Below are positions 23,230 to 36,065 of a stretch of DNA of 64,000 nucleotides, in pieces (the first letter of the stretch is position 1; each line of letters starts with the position of its first letter). The notes below the pieces were generated by a model. That model saw only the letters and a program-made list of their open reading frames with translations. It ran no database searches and was not told where the DNA came from. The DNA lies in the NCBI GenBank assembly GCA_017893485.1, contig CM030362.1, forward strand, positions 180,814,175 through 180,878,174. Reading direction: 5' to 3'. The position numbers and the translations under genes were made by a program. The stretch comes from Hemerocallis citrina (lineage: Eukaryota > Streptophyta > Magnoliopsida > Asparagales > Asphodelaceae).

Positions 23230-23438
23230 GAAAAAATAGATGCACCCGAACTCTATTACGTTCTTTCTGTCTTAGGGCAAAGATCAAAGATGAATTATCC
23301 GAATCGACAATAAAACCCAAATCCTTGGCGCATTTAGCCAATTGATGATTGGACAAAAGGTCAAATTGCGGATGGAATAAAGACCCCAATAAATCTTGAT
23401 GCCGCTGGGGAGGGGGGAGGGATGGTATGGCGCCAGGA
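23222..23438 (-). pseudogene. C-terminal tail of LINE ORF1
   Basis: Upstream of ORF2 the minus strand has an open frame of about 70 codons ending HLFFHD and TAG at 23224-23222. Its TAG overlaps the ORF2 ATG (23229-23227) by 8 nt, as CATGATTAG. ORF1 of plant L1 elements encodes a nucleic-acid-binding protein. Only the end is left because the element is truncated at 23438. Identity rests on position and the overlap, not on a recognised domain. Confidence 0.55.
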
Positions 23439-24448
23439 TGAAATAAACTTTTTTTTTGATATTAGAATTTTAAAACTAGTAAGCAACCATTTTCAAATTC
23501 TTTTAAACATTTTTTCCACTCATTTCAAATTATTCTCTTTCTCATTTTTCACATAAACTTAGATTTTTTCTTTAGGAAACTAAAACTTATAAAAGAAAAG
23601 AAACTAGTGTCCATGGCAATTTGTTATATTCTCACTTGACACAAATTTCACGTTATAACAAATATTAGTGTATTCACTTGAACAAGGAATACTCTTTCAC
23701 GCCATAGTTTATATTCTTTTAAATTAGAATATACATATGTCGATACGTTAAAAAACTAACAAAAATTTTCTTTCTTTCTTCTTTCTTAATTATCAAGCAT
23801 AATGTGGTCAACAATATCATAAGCACAAAAAATATTGCAACTTACTAGCATGATTTATACATAAAAGAATTCTTTTCTTTAATTATCATGGTATTTATCA
23901 TAACGAAACTACTTTCACATCCTATTATACTAACATGAATTCCATTCATAATTTTCACATCAAAAATTTCTCTTATATGCCGACAATATCATAAACCAAA
24001 AGTTTTGCAAACATACTAACACGGCTCATAACATCAAATAATTTTTCTCTTTAATTAGCATGGTATCTTTTCTTTTTTCTACTTAATCACAACAACAACA
24101 TATCATTTTATACTAACATGAATTTTATCTATTCATACCAAAATTCTTCTTATATAACATATTTTTAGCATGCATATCCTACTTTAGAAAATAATGAGAT
24201 CACCCATCTTATTGAAGCTTGAACAATTGAAGGGAAGGATGAGACACTACTTCTAGCTCTAAGACAAACTCCTAGTAATGGCTCATCCTCCTAGCAAGCT
24301 CCCTCTCCTAGCAATGACTTCTTCTCTCTAGCAATTCCTCCAAGTAAAAGGACTCTCACTCTCTTTCTTTTTTTTGTTTCTTTCTTTCCTTTCTTTTTTT
24401 CTGTTGATAATGTTTTTGGTGCAAGAGAAAGGTAGGAAATGAGGGCCC

Positions 24449-24457
24449 TATTTATAG
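24449..24457 (-). promoter_or_regulatory. TATA box of LTR B2
   Basis: TATTTATAG on the plus strand (CTATAAATA on minus), at the same place as in LTR B1. Confidence 0.6.
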
Positions 24458-25015
24458 GATTTTGGGAGGGTCTAAAGTGCAAAAATCCCACCCTAATAAC
24501 TCTTAAAATTTATTTTACAACTCTCCACTTTCCTAACTCCTAAAACCCCCATCTCTTCATCTCCCCACTCTCCACTAACTCAACCTCTCCACTCTTCTCC
24601 TCCCCTCTCCAAAACCGGCCACCCCCCTAGCCCACAAAATGGTCCAAATACATTTGTGTGTGCATGCACACATGCACAAACAAATATGAACACATTTCTA
24701 TAACTCTAAATGTGTACTGACATTTGTAACTTGTCATGTATTAGTGCATGCTTAACAAAAAATGTAATTTTATTAGTGGGCTTGCTACACGGGCTCATTT
24801 CTTAATTAATTTATTTAATTATCTAATGTGCTCTTCTCCTAATGGGCTAGATTTTAATCTATAGGTCCATGGATCAAAGTATGGCTAATTAAAACTTATG
24901 CATACTAAAAATTAGTAAATGAGAACAACAAAATGAGAATAAAAATTTGCACGTGCACGATACGTGCAAAAATCAAAAATGCATTTTTAATTAAAATAAA
25001 TTGTGGGGTGTTACA

Positions 25016-25827
25016 CTCTCCCCCCCTTAGGATAGTTCCGTCCCCGGAACTTGCTAGGGTAAAGGTTGCATTTTGTACACACCAAAGAAAATTTCATTAT
25101 TATATTTAGAAAACTGCAACTTTAAAAAAAATAAATGTAGTATAAAGATACGCAATGAGGAAAAATAAGACGAACTCTTTATAAGAAAACTATGAGTATC
25201 AAAACTTTATAAGAACGAAACGAGAAAACTCACATAGGAAAATAAATATAACCATAAAGATAGGATAGATTGAAAGAAATTTTCATACAAAACTACTATT
25301 AGGGAAAACATTAGATATAAGGAAAAATCAATTAAGTCTTTAATTGCGGATTAGTTTGGAAAACAATGCAATAAAGCGAAACATAGTCGATGTGTAATTT
25401 ATAAATAGGTTTAATAGTATAAGAAAATATTCATTTGAAAAATATTGAATGTGGAATAGCACTATGATAATATTTACGAAAAAAAAATAATTTGAAAGGG
25501 AAGTGTGTAATGTATCATGAATGTAGGGTCAACCAACCACGCTTCCACTGTGCCACTCTGATACTCAGAGAAAATAAGCTCGCATACAATCTCACATCAA
25601 TGTATACGAGGAGAGCATCATGAATTGAAGTTGAATGCAAATAACAACTTTCATTCATGACTCCAGCCATCCAAAAAGAGAAGAGAAAACATCGGTGTAT
25701 ACAGCGACACAAATGTAAATCACTTACATTTCAATCCCTATAAGCTGAAACTCACACTCTAATGTCCACTCTTGGGTTTCATTCCTTATAAATATGTGCT
25801 ACTTGTGAAGCCTGCTTTAATACCATC
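25016..25827 (-). mobile_element. Internal region of family B (copy 2), non-coding
   Basis: 812 bp between B2 and B3 and nearly identical to 16131-16941, including a 65-codon chance frame that translates identically in both. It has the polypurine complement at 25016-25026 and a degenerate primer site near 25814-25825. No gag or pol. Confidence 0.85.
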
Positions 25828-26616
25828 TGTAACGCCCCGAATTCCAAATAAGACCGAATTCAAGAATTCACAGAATCTTTACTTCACTTCGTACAATTTT
25901 ACAAGGAATTTAAAACTTTTCTCAATAATACATCAGAGTTTGTTACATTTGTTTAGACAGCGGAAGACAAAATAAATTACAACAATACAATTACAACATC
26001 TTTAACTTAAATCAGCATCAACACATCCACTTTGAAATCCAATACCTGCATATAAGACTGTGGGCACGTCAGTTGATTACACCCGACGAAATGTTATACA
26101 CGGCTATCCTCTCTAGGCTGGGAACAGTATAACGATCTCAATACTTTAACAAACACAAACTTGAATGAAATAAAGTGTAGAATTGTGATTACTCTAAACA
26201 TGTAAGTGTATGCGATGCCTTAATGCCTAATACACACATTTATATACTAGGATGACACTAATGCACACTTGTTCGGATTCTATGCATCCCATACTACAAA
26301 GGACCTAAGGCATGCTTAACTAAAAATGTAACTTGTCATGTATTAGTGCATGCTTAACTAAAAATGTGATTTTATTAGTGGGCTTGCTACATGAGGTCAT
26401 TTCTTAATTAATTTATTTAATTATCTAGTTGGCTCTTCTCTTAATGGGCTAGATTTTAATCTATAGGTCCATAGATCAAAGGAAGGCTAATTAAAACTTA
26501 TGCATGCTAAAAAATAGTAATGAGAACAACAAAATGAGAATAAAAATTTGCACGTGCATCATACGTGCAAAAATTAAAAATGCATTTTTAATTAAAAAAA
26601 ATTGTGGGGTGTTACA
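25828..26616 (-). mobile_element. LTR B3 (family B) with a large internal deletion
   Basis: Both LTR ends are present (TGTAACGCCCCG and GGGGTGTTACA), but only 789 bp remain of about 3.46 kb. The break is near 26310, where ACCTAAGGCA runs directly into TGCTTAACTAAAAATG, two blocks normally more than 2 kb apart. The shared GCA suggests a microhomology-mediated deletion. A short direct repeat (TGCATGCTTAACTAAAAATG) lies beside the junction. Confidence 0.85.
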
Positions 26617-27178
26617 GAAACTATAAGTATCAAAAGTTTATAAGAACGGAACAAGAAAAATTAGAAAAATGACATAAAAAAAGAAACATGACCATAAGAG
26701 AGAGGGTAGATTGAGAGAAATTTTCATACAAAAATAATATTAGACAAAGTATTAGAAGAAAAGGAAAAAATATAAATTAAGTCATTAATTGTGAAATAAT
26801 TTGGAAAAGACCGCAATTGGGAAGAATAAATAGAAAGATAGTCAATGGATAATTTATTAATAGACTTAGTAATCAAAATTTATCAAACTAATAAGCGGGA
26901 GAGTGATTAAATTCGCAAACTGAACTAGTATCATATAGTACGAGATAAAAATTTAATTAGTAATTTAAGAGAATGTTGTTGGATAAAATCTGAAAATATA
27001 TGTGTGTTGAATTTTAGTTGAAAGAATACATAATATAATGTAAGTATAATCGTAAAATTTCACAATGATGTGTATAAAATAATATCATAAAACTTTTCAG
27101 GCATAAAAGTTTTTTTTTTTTTTTTTTGGAATGGAGGTTAGTATATATAAAATATATGTAAGTTGTCAGGTATAACAC

Positions 27179-28682
27179 TGATGTGAATATTTGCAAGGGT
27201 ACAAAATCGCAACAAGTAGTATAGTATAAGTGAAAAGATTGTCGAACCCACAAGAACTAATCATTTTATTGAGTACCGAAATTACTAGATTGGCTACTAT
27301 TTGGAAAATCGAAATTATTAAAGAAAGCGACTAAATTAAATTAATCTAAAGACTTAACTAAATGAATTAAAATAGGAGCGGAATGTGAAATTTTGTGTTT
27401 ATTAATTACAAAACAAATTCTAGGGTTTTTTTTATTTCACCTAATTTATCCCACACAACTCATAATTCCATATGAATACAAAGGTTATTTTCTTAAGTTG
27501 TAGACCAAAATCCCCAAATTATTCAATGCTTTCTCTCGAACAACACCAAAAATATCTCCAACTAACAGTTTGTCATAGTTCATGCAAAAATTTAATTAAT
27601 TGAAGACTCATTAAATTCTGTGGATTTCTTAACGGTCACATCAATCGCGGTAAATCATCTCTAATTTCGCTCAATCAATGGTGTTTAATTTTATAGTTCT
27701 AAATCACAAATTACCTCTCAGTCTCTCCATGATCCAGTAAATCATACAAACGCCGGTCAACCAATTGTACGCATTAAGATAAAAAATTAAACACACAACC
27801 ATGAATAAATAGAAAAATAATATGGAATTAAAATTGTGTTATCAAAACTAGACTACATCAAAGTCCTAGAAAAATAAAATTAGTTCATAATAAATTTGCA
27901 ACTAACAAATATTGTCTTGGATTGCATTATAGAAAATTAGAGAAAGAAAAGAGATAGAAAAAGAACTGTTTTGTAGAAAAAATTTGCAAACTGGACGCCT
28001 CGAAAAGCGCGCAACCCAAGTCAGCACCAAACAATCTTCACGCCCCCCCCTTCTCCTTTTGCATTGAATTCCGAGCCGCCCACCTCTTCTTCCTTTCCTC
28101 GAAATTTCTGTAGCCACCTACCAACTCATCCCCCCCTCCCCCCCCCCCTTCAAGTCCTGTAGCCGCAACCTTTAAATATAGATATTTTTTTTAAAATTTT
28201 TTTTATATTTAGTAGGTAAGTTATATGGTAATTAGGGTTAATTTTAATTAAGAATATAGGATTAGTTAATATTATTAGTTAATTAATTAATTAATTTTAA
28301 AAATCAATAGATTAAAATTAATCCACTAAAATTTTAAATTAATCAATTAACTGACCCTAATTTAAATTCACTCTACTTTAATTCTTATTAGAAAATTTTA
28401 TTTCACCCCCTACTTGATCAAAATAATTTTTATTGATTCTTCCATGGGCCAATTTGTAAACAAGCGCATTTGAGTGCTCAAATTTTTAAATCTTCAACCT
28501 TGTGTTTCTTCCTTGATTTCACCAAAAACACCCATCTTTTGCACTTATCCATCTCATTCCTACAAAAACAAACAAATAAATAATATTGTGTAGAAATAAG
28601 AAAAATGTTAAAAAAATCAACGAGAACTTGCAATTTCAATGCATAAAAGAGATTAAAAATTATGTATAAATTACACTCATCA
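27179..28682 (-). mobile_element. Solo LTR (1504 bp), possibly Tat/Ogre-like
   Basis: Starts TGATGTGAATATTTGC and ends TTACACTCATCA, with a 5-bp target duplication AACAC/AACAT (27174-27178 and 28683-28687). Internal A copy 1 shows the empty site (TAACACGAAAAT near 4418). On the minus strand it begins TGATGAGTGTAAT, which resembles Tat/Ogre-type LTR starts, so the strand is a guess. It contains C-rich tracts near 28040-28150. No internal region or coding sequence remains. Confidence 0.82.
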
Positions 28683-29346
28683 AACATGAAAATAAATGTA
28701 TTTGTAATGTGCATATAGACATACATAAATCAAAATTCAAAATCTAATAGAAATAACAAAGGAAAACGATAGTCTTAATAGTAATTCAAAACTTAATAGA
28801 ATACGTAAAAGTAATAGTAAAAATAAATAAGTAACGTAAAACGCATAAAAAATAAGGAGGATAGAACATCAATAAAGAAAACGAGTAAGGTCAAACTTAA
28901 AACATTAAGACCAAGGGTTGTAGTTGAAATAATAAATATCAAACTGAATTAATAGTATAAGATTTTTTTTATAGGATGAAAAAGTATTATGATGAAAATC
29001 CACGAAGAAAATTTTAAAGAGGGAAGTGTGTCCAAGTGTAAGCCATCATAAATGTAGGTTCAAACCAACCACGTTTCCACTGAGCCACTCTAATACCAAG
29101 GGAAAACATGTTCGTATATAATCTCACAACAATTGTATACGAGGAGAGTATCATGAATGCAAGTTCCATAACTTCATCATTCATGACTCCAGCCATCCAA
29201 TAGGGAAAGGGAGGCGAAGACATCACTGTATAGAGAGCAACAAAAATTTCAATCAATTTACATTTAAATCTCTATAAACTGAACTCACACTCTAATGTCC
29301 ACCCTATTGTGTCGTTCATGTAATTTTGTACTACTTATTGATGTTT

Positions 29347-29358
29347 GCTCTGATACCA
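29347..29358 (-). other. Primer binding site, family A copy 2 (perfect initiator tRNA-Met match)
   Basis: Plus-strand GCTCTGATACCA is identical to the 3' end of plant initiator tRNA-Met, so the minus-strand RNA carries TGGTATCAGAGC. It lies three bases from the LTR start at 29362. Confidence 0.88.
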
Positions 29359-31857
29359 CTCTGTAACATCCCGAATTTTATTTACATGTAATTCGTAGCA
29401 CAACAGCTACTTTTACTTCAACTTCATACAATTTTACAAGAAAATTAAAAAAATTTATTTATACAACACTGTTTGATACAGAGTACACAACAGAAAGAGT
29501 ACAACATGAAATATACAACTTTGATATCAACAACTTAAATCATGGGAATAGTCTTTAGCATCAATTCATCTTTAAGTCCTTGCCAATCCAAGCCCTGCAC
29601 TGAAAAAGCCTGTGGGCACGTCAGTTCCTTAGAGTTGACACAATATTATAAAACAGCGATCCTCACTATGCTGTAATATAACGATTCTCTTACTTTAGCA
29701 CCCATCAACTAGAATGCATATTAAAGTTTACAAGAGTGACTATCCTAAACATGTCAGTGTATGATATGACTTAATGCCTAATGCAGATGTTATATTACAA
29801 TGACACTAATACATACTTATTCAGATTCTATGCATCCCATTCTATATAGATCCGAGAGCAAGCCCTTATCGTACTCCTCAATGTAGTGTTTAATCCCTCG
29901 CTATGAAATTCTACTACCGTGACTAATGTATGTTTTAGATATTCTGTGAGTATCTAGAATCACCCCGATAATTCTTGAGTATCGCACTCCCACCGCAAGT
30001 GATTTTGAACACACTGCCTCACACCCCGATAATTCTGGAGGTAAATACCCACGCCGCGAGCAATGACCCCGGTAATTCTTGAGAGTCGTCCTCCCATCAC
30101 GAGTGATTTATGGCCACCACACCTCACACTCCGATAATTTTGGAGACGAAACCCACACCGCGCTGTCATCGGTACCTCATCACACAAATACCCCATAAGC
30201 GTTGCCTCGATCCTAGTAATTCTGACGGAATATCTCTCACTGCGAGCCACAACCCCAATAATTCTGAAGATAACCTCTCATCACGCTATCAAGGCCCTCA
30301 TACTCATATTTTCCCATACTTCATCACATCTCATCTTAGTGCCTGTCCTTAAGTTTTAATTTTAAATCATAACAACCTAGAGCTAACTTACCTTGCCGGA
30401 CTTAAATCAACACGAGAGAAAGTTAGCCCAAACTGGCTACTTTTCATGAGATACTTAACCCACACTGGATAGTTTCTCAAATTTCCATTATTCACAATGT
30501 TGGTTACTAGGGTCTCGCCTAGCCTCTGCATTAACATCTTTCATGTTCAACAACTGGGGTCAATCATGCCCTCATTATTTATATTTTCGATTTCATGTAT
30601 TCTTATTTCATTCAATTCCTTCATTTATTCTTAGTTATCAAATATGAAGTAACACTTCTTGGTTGGACACACACAACCAACAATTCACTTTAATAAGCTA
30701 CAAAGTTTCTTCGATTAAAGAAACTCTTTTCATATTCATCTATATTTCAATTATAAATCTCAATTCTATTGCAAAGATAGATTTATTTGTTTCATAAAAG
30801 AGTACTATATCTTTGTAGTTAAAATCACCTAGAATCATCCTTAATTATTTCATTTAAATTCATTTGCAAAACAGTAAGTTCAAAATCAGAAAACTGCAGC
30901 TCTTGATACATGTAAAAATCATAGAAAATTATATACTTCATGAAACTTTGTGTTCTTTAGGTCAAAAATAGACCTATAAAAGTATACTATAATTTCTTAG
31001 TTATAAGTTTCTCCAAAATATTGTATCTATAACCCTGAATTCTTCGAAATTTACAGTAGGGTCAAAATATTGAAATACTGCCACTTCTTCAGTCTTGAAA
31101 AATTCATTATACATTCAATTCTTTGTGAAAATTTGATTTCTTAGACTTTACAGAATTATTAACGAGTCTACTTCAAGTTCTTAGTTTTGAATTTTCCCAA
31201 ATTACTTCATCTAAGATGTTGAAATGATCAAAATTCGAAATGTGTACAGATTTCCAGCAACTAGTCAACTGCCAACCGGTCCTAAGTTTGGATTTTATTT
31301 AAATAGTAAACGACATCAAAAAATTATGAAATTTTAAAGAGATGTTACTGAAATATATGAGATATTCCTATAAAAATTTTAGCTAAACTTAAAACAACAA
31401 ATTTTTTTGCATAAATTAATAACTTTGTGTATGTATTTATACCCAATTAATTTAATCTAAACATGATATACTAGTTTGCACCCAATACCACTATAAGAAC
31501 TCAATCTAAAATTTTAATTTTTTAATCATGACAATATTATAATAAATCTTTCAACTAGCATGCATTTATTTTCGTATCTCACTGTAATTATCAATACAAC
31601 ATGCAACATATCAAATTGGAAATTTAAAGAATACATGCCACATTTTCAATCATGGAACAATTAGACATGCATATTAGAATATCTAGAAAGCAAAAGAAAT
31701 CACCCACCTTATTTTTGATGTAATGAAATAGGCACCTATATGGATTGTTTCAAAGCTCCAACCAAGCAAGCATTCTCCTCATAGCTATTTGCCAACACCA
31801 AAAGCTCATCTCTTTCTTTTGTTTCTTTTAGTGTACATTGTTCATGAATAAGAGATG

Positions 31858-31866
31858 TATTTATAG
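31858..31866 (-). promoter_or_regulatory. TATA box of LTR A3
   Basis: TATTTATAG on the plus strand (CTATAAATA on minus), at the same place as in LTR A2. The CACTA element is inserted 82 bp away, in the upstream (U3) direction. Confidence 0.55.
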
Positions 31867-32080
31867 GGCTAAATGGGTGATTGAAGGGACACCCACTACC
31901 CAAAATAAATACCCATTATCCAAAATAATTACCCATTCACAAAACCACACTACAAACCGCAATGCCTATCCCGGCGTTTATACGAAACGTCGGGATAGAG
32001 TAGTCTTATTTTCAGCTCACTCTATCCCAGCATGTTTTACCTGTGCTTATAAACAACACCGGTATAGGTGGTCTACCGCG

Positions 32081-32114
<34 letters not shown>

Positions 32115-32134
32115 CCGCCGCCGCCGCCGCCGCC
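32081..32134. repeat. C33 homopolymer followed by (GCC)n
   Basis: 33 consecutive C at 32081-32113, then about seven GCC/CCG triplets. A second run of about 23 C is at 32380-32402. Their exact length is unreliable in sequencing. They give the proline-rich and glycine-rich frames here, which are not genes. Confidence 0.85.
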
Positions 32135-32595
32135 AACAATTTCATTTCCCCCGCTCTCTCTCTCTTTCTCCCCTCTAAAACTTCTCTGTCCCTTTCTCAC
32201 CAAACCCGATCTTCAAATCGCCGTGCCCCCTCCTATAGCCGCCGTCGTCCCCCTCCTCCTGCCGCCGCCGTGACCATCCTCTAGCCGCCATCGTCCCCCT
32301 CCTCCCACCGCCGTGCCCCCTCCTCCCTCCGCCGTGCCCTAGCCATATCTCAAACCCTACCTCCGATCTAGATATGTTTCCCCCCCCCCCCCCCCCCCCC
32401 CCTCTTCAAACTTGTGTTTCTCTCTCTACTTTTCTGAGTTAGATAATGGACGATCTTCGCTTTTCTTTTCAAACTTTGAATTCGACATTCATCTCCAACC
32501 TTTAAATCCCCTTTTCTGAGTTAGATAATGGAGGATCTTCACTTAAATGCAGCTGTGGAATCTAATCTAAATTAGAGCTTGATTAGGATTTCGGG

Positions 32596-32826
32596 ATGGA
32601 GGATTATCAAGTGTTACAGCAGATTGGGAAAGGAGCGTTCGGCTCTGTGCTTCTTATAAGGCACAAAGTTGAGAAGAAGAGGTGAGTAATAGCCGAGAGC
32701 TGCTTAAAGGTCACTTTTTTATTATTTACTCTAGTTGCTTATTATTGGTTAATTTTTTAGATATGTTTTGAAAAAGATTTGGTTGCTAGGCAAACTGATC
32801 GATGTCGAAGATCGGCTCACCAAGAG
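32596..32826 (+). pseudogene. Captured NIMA-related kinase (NEK) fragment: exons 1 and 2
   Basis: NEK proteins are Ser/Thr kinases tied to microtubules and cell expansion in plants. Exon 1 (32596-32681) starts with ATG and encodes [20 protein letters not shown] plus RHKVEKKR, with the glycine-rich ATP loop GKGAFGSV. An intron with GTGAGT and TTTTTTAG (32682-32760) follows. Exon 2 (32761-32826) supplies YVLKKI with the ATP-anchoring lysine. After KKI, one base is missing compared with the family pattern (RLARQTDRCRRSAHQE can be read only in the next frame), so the fragment is frameshifted. The rest of the kinase domain is absent. The intron shows capture at the DNA level. It lies inside the CACTA element and is not a working gene. 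Confidence 0.85.
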
Positions 32827-33922
32827 GTAGTAACTTACAATATCATTTTTTTATTGTTTTGAGAATTTTATGGTTAATTTAGACTAAAATTGATTCCTTC
32901 AAAATAATAATAATAAGATGGTCCCGAAATGTTGCTATCATGTTCGTATTTGGAACAAATGGAGAATGTTAATTTGATTTGGTCACTTAATTGCGATCTT
33001 GTTTGGCTGAAAGTATTAAATGCAGGATAATTTAAGTTTTTGTCATGAATGTGACACTCATAGGTTTTGTTCAAGCGTCGTGTACGAGTTATTTAGAGTT
33101 CGAGGCTTTCATCATCATAAAAAAATATGGTCAAAATCATCAATTCAAACGTTTTCTTTCAATCAAAGTTTATGCAATTTGATGCACTCATCGAGTTTTA
33201 TGGAAACCCATTGTTTTATGTTTTTTCTTGGGCAAATTCTTAATGTGATCCCGATAATGCTTTGTGAAGGTTATTAAAGGATGGGATCAGGGTATTTTAG
33301 GTGGTAATGGAGTTCCACCTATGCTTGCGGGTATGTAGAACTTCTCAAGATATTCATCCTGTTCAATTGTAGTTTTTTATGCTAAATATACTTGTCTTGC
33401 TCAAAAAAATTGTTAGTGGGTAAGCGCACGTTAAAGCTTCAACCTCAACTTGGATATGGAGTACGAGGTGCAGGTTGTAAGAGAGGTGAGATCTCTTTAT
33501 TCAAGCTTTTCGTTTTATTACTTTATGTGATGAATTTACTTCTACCAACAAAAATAGAGTTTAATTCCTAAATCAATTCAATCTACATGAATTGTTATTG
33601 TTTAGCTGAAGAAATATGATAGATACATCATAATATTCATAAGCTTCTAAATACAAACTGCAATTATGAAGAGAATCTGTTTATTAATGCAATCTGTTTA
33701 TTACTGCATCACCTACCTAGCCAAAAGAACACCGCGTTTATTCTTAGGATGTGATAATGATTATATTATAATCACCTTAACATAGTAATCATCATGATAT
33801 ACGTTATTAGCCAAACCATTTTTATAAGGGGATTTGACAACTCACTTGAAATGGATCAGGTAAACATGTAAATTCATAATTTTTTAAAGTCTTGTTGTCA
33901 TTATCTTTTATGTGACTTTAAG

Positions 33923-34026
33923 AAAACAACACATATTGAAAGTTCCCTTAAGGAGCATTTTGGTTCCTGTGGGGAGATTACTCGTGTTTACCTGCCAAAA
34001 GATTACGAAAGTGGTGCTCCTAAAGG
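33923..34026 (+). pseudogene. Captured nucleolin-like RRM exon
   Basis: One exon-like piece reads HIESSLKEHFGSCGEITRVY followed by LPKDYESGAPKG, an RNA-recognition-motif segment (helix 1, loop, strand 2, then the start of the RNP1 region, where KGFAYIDF would follow). The wording resembles plant nucleolin-like RRM2. It is bounded by an AG acceptor at 33921-33922 and a GT donor at 34027-34028. No neighbouring RRM exons were recognised. The donor gene differs from NEK, so the element captured at least two loci. Confidence 0.72.
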
Positions 34027-36065
34027 GTCAGTATCTTTTACACTTCATTTCATACCTACCTTTTCTTTTTTCAGAATCTCCCTTTTCTTTTTCAGAATAT
34101 AACAATTCTTCATAATGAACCTTTTTAAAGTTTTTTTTTAACGTTTATCTTTATACAAAAGATCTAGAGACAAACACGAAAACTAAGTGCAAACACGCTC
34201 GAGTGAGGGGTAACTCTCTTTGATGTTTCGTCATTGACCTGATCAAAATAATGAACTGTAGGCAACTATTCAGTTTCTTTGATGTGTTGGTCGTTCAGTT
34301 GGCGCTATAGAGAAGATAAATATTGCCGTAAGAACATATGAACAAAGGTAGATATTCGTATGTAATGGGAGAGCCGTTAACATGAACATGGTTTTTATGA
34401 TTGCTGGTCCTGATACATATTATCCTTAGTTCCTTACTAATTTGTAATTGTCAATAGTAAATTTATACGTGTGCTTCCGAAATCTGTTTATTATTCAAAC
34501 ATTTCTACCTTGCCTTTTAGTATCTCATATGCTTGGTAATAGTGATGCATCTTTCCGTAGTACTAATGCTTAACATTCCTTCCATAGTAAGCTTTATGAT
34601 TAGTTAATAATCAAAATGCAGGATGGAGATGTGAAAATGGAAAAGGCGTCACCATTAGCAACTTAAGCCCTAACCGTCCATTATGCTTGAACTTCCATTA
34701 TGCTTGATTTTGCATTGCACATATTGATTTGCACATTGGTGCACTACTTGCACATTTAGATATACCTTGTACTCAATTTCCAAATTAAACTATATATATT
34801 CTAGTTAGCTCTTCAAAAACATATCGTGTGCTTCAATTTATATCACGAACCTTCAAAATTAATTTATGAAGAATAATCTTGCTTGATCACTCTCATATAT
34901 CTTACAATGAATTAATTTGATATAACTTTCAATTAGCTTTTGAGTTATGTTGAACAAGTCAGATTGAAACGCAATTGTAATTGTTTTCAAGAAGGATATC
35001 CTTCTATCTTACTATACCTACATGGTGAGTGAGTGTGTTTGTGTTCATAAAATTTCAACTTCATGTATCCAATAACAATGAGGACTTATTCAGAGCACAT
35101 GAGCAAGGAATATAACTACTCGTGATCTCCTTTTAAAGAAGATGTATGTAGGAAAATCCAATTATAATTGTGATTTAATTTGCATTAACATTTCCTAAAA
35201 AGTCAAATGCTGGCTAATGCCAGCCTGATTCTGCATCAGTTTAGAATCCCTTCCAAATTATCTAACACCAAGTGCATAATTCTCATCTTGAGCTTGATTT
35301 TGTTGATTTTGTTTTTTTTGCTAATTGCTTGATTTTGTTAATACTCAAGTAGTTCTAATTCTTAGATTATTTTTCAATGCTTATATACTAATTGGTTAGA
35401 TTTATATGAAGTGGTTTTTGTATATACATGAAGATTATCACCAATTAATTTTTTAGTCAGTAGACTCAGTATGTATGGAGTTAACAATAATACATCATCC
35501 TTAATTTGCCTTCATTAACAATACCACTACATGAACTTCATTCATTTTTCTGCTTGTGCATTGAACATAGACCTTCAATTTTAGAAGTCACATGTATATA
35601 TATGCATGATGTGTATTGTCAAATGACCGTACTAACTTCTTGATTTCGTTAGTCAATTATTAGAAAATTTCAATGGCGATCAGAGGTTTACATCAGTCTC
35701 GATCTGAATATATCACATCAAAGAGTTTTATAATTATTAGTGGATAATATTTAATTTATCATGTATGTGTCTATATGTCGAAATGTCTCAGAATAAAAAA
35801 AAGTACTGGCTTCAGGAAGCATTGCTCTTTTTAGCTAATATGATAAATTTTCAGTAGGTATGAAATTCGTACTCTTTGATTCTTTCATGGTATCTTTATG
35901 TTCGTTTTATCTTTATTTTACTTGTCTTGATCAGCTCTTAACCTCCAGTTCTTAACTCAACTTTCAAAGTTTATTTTGCTTCATCTTTTTTAGTGTACAC
36001 CCATAGGTTTGTCTCTTTTACTTCTGACAACAAATAACTCTTTCATTTTTTGTATCTATCTCTAG

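Larger units (their letters stand above)
18493..23438 (-). mobile_element. LINE copy 2 (L1-type), 5'-truncated, 4.95 kb
   Basis: Inserted in LTR B2 on the minus strand. It is bounded by an exact 19-bp duplication (TGAAATAAAC plus nine T) at 18474-18492 and 23439-23457. LTR B1 shows the unduplicated site near 14562. The T run at the left doubles as the complement of the poly(A) tail. It contains the end of ORF1, a decayed ORF2 and a 1.1 kb 3' UTR (18493-19584). The 5' end is truncated within ORF1. Confidence 0.93.
16942..25015 (-). mobile_element. LTR B2 (family B) with a LINE inserted
   Basis: Starts TGTAATGCCCCG and ends GGGGTGTTACA. It lacks about 350 bp near 17007 relative to B1 and B3 (CTTCGTAC joined to ACACATTTATATAC) and contains LINE copy 2 at 18493-23438. 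The right third (23458-25015) is almost base-for-base the same as 14570-16130 in B1, including a shared 66-codon chance frame, so B1 and B2 diverged recently or have been homogenised. Confidence 0.88.
26622..29361 (-). mobile_element. Internal region of family A (copy 2), right piece, interrupted
   Basis: Continues the internal A sequence broken at 8595 and matches about 3857-5091 of copy 1. It is interrupted by a 1.5 kb solo LTR (27179-28682). It ends at a perfect initiator tRNA-Met primer site (29347-29358) beside LTR A3. No coding capacity. Confidence 0.85.

Noticed and set aside
32012..32284. Pro-rich and Gly-rich frames
   Set aside because: Products of the C33 homopolymer and GCC repeats.
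32596..32826. A functional NEK kinase gene
   Set aside because: Only the first two exons remain, exon 2 is frameshifted, and no catalytic core follows within the CACTA element.
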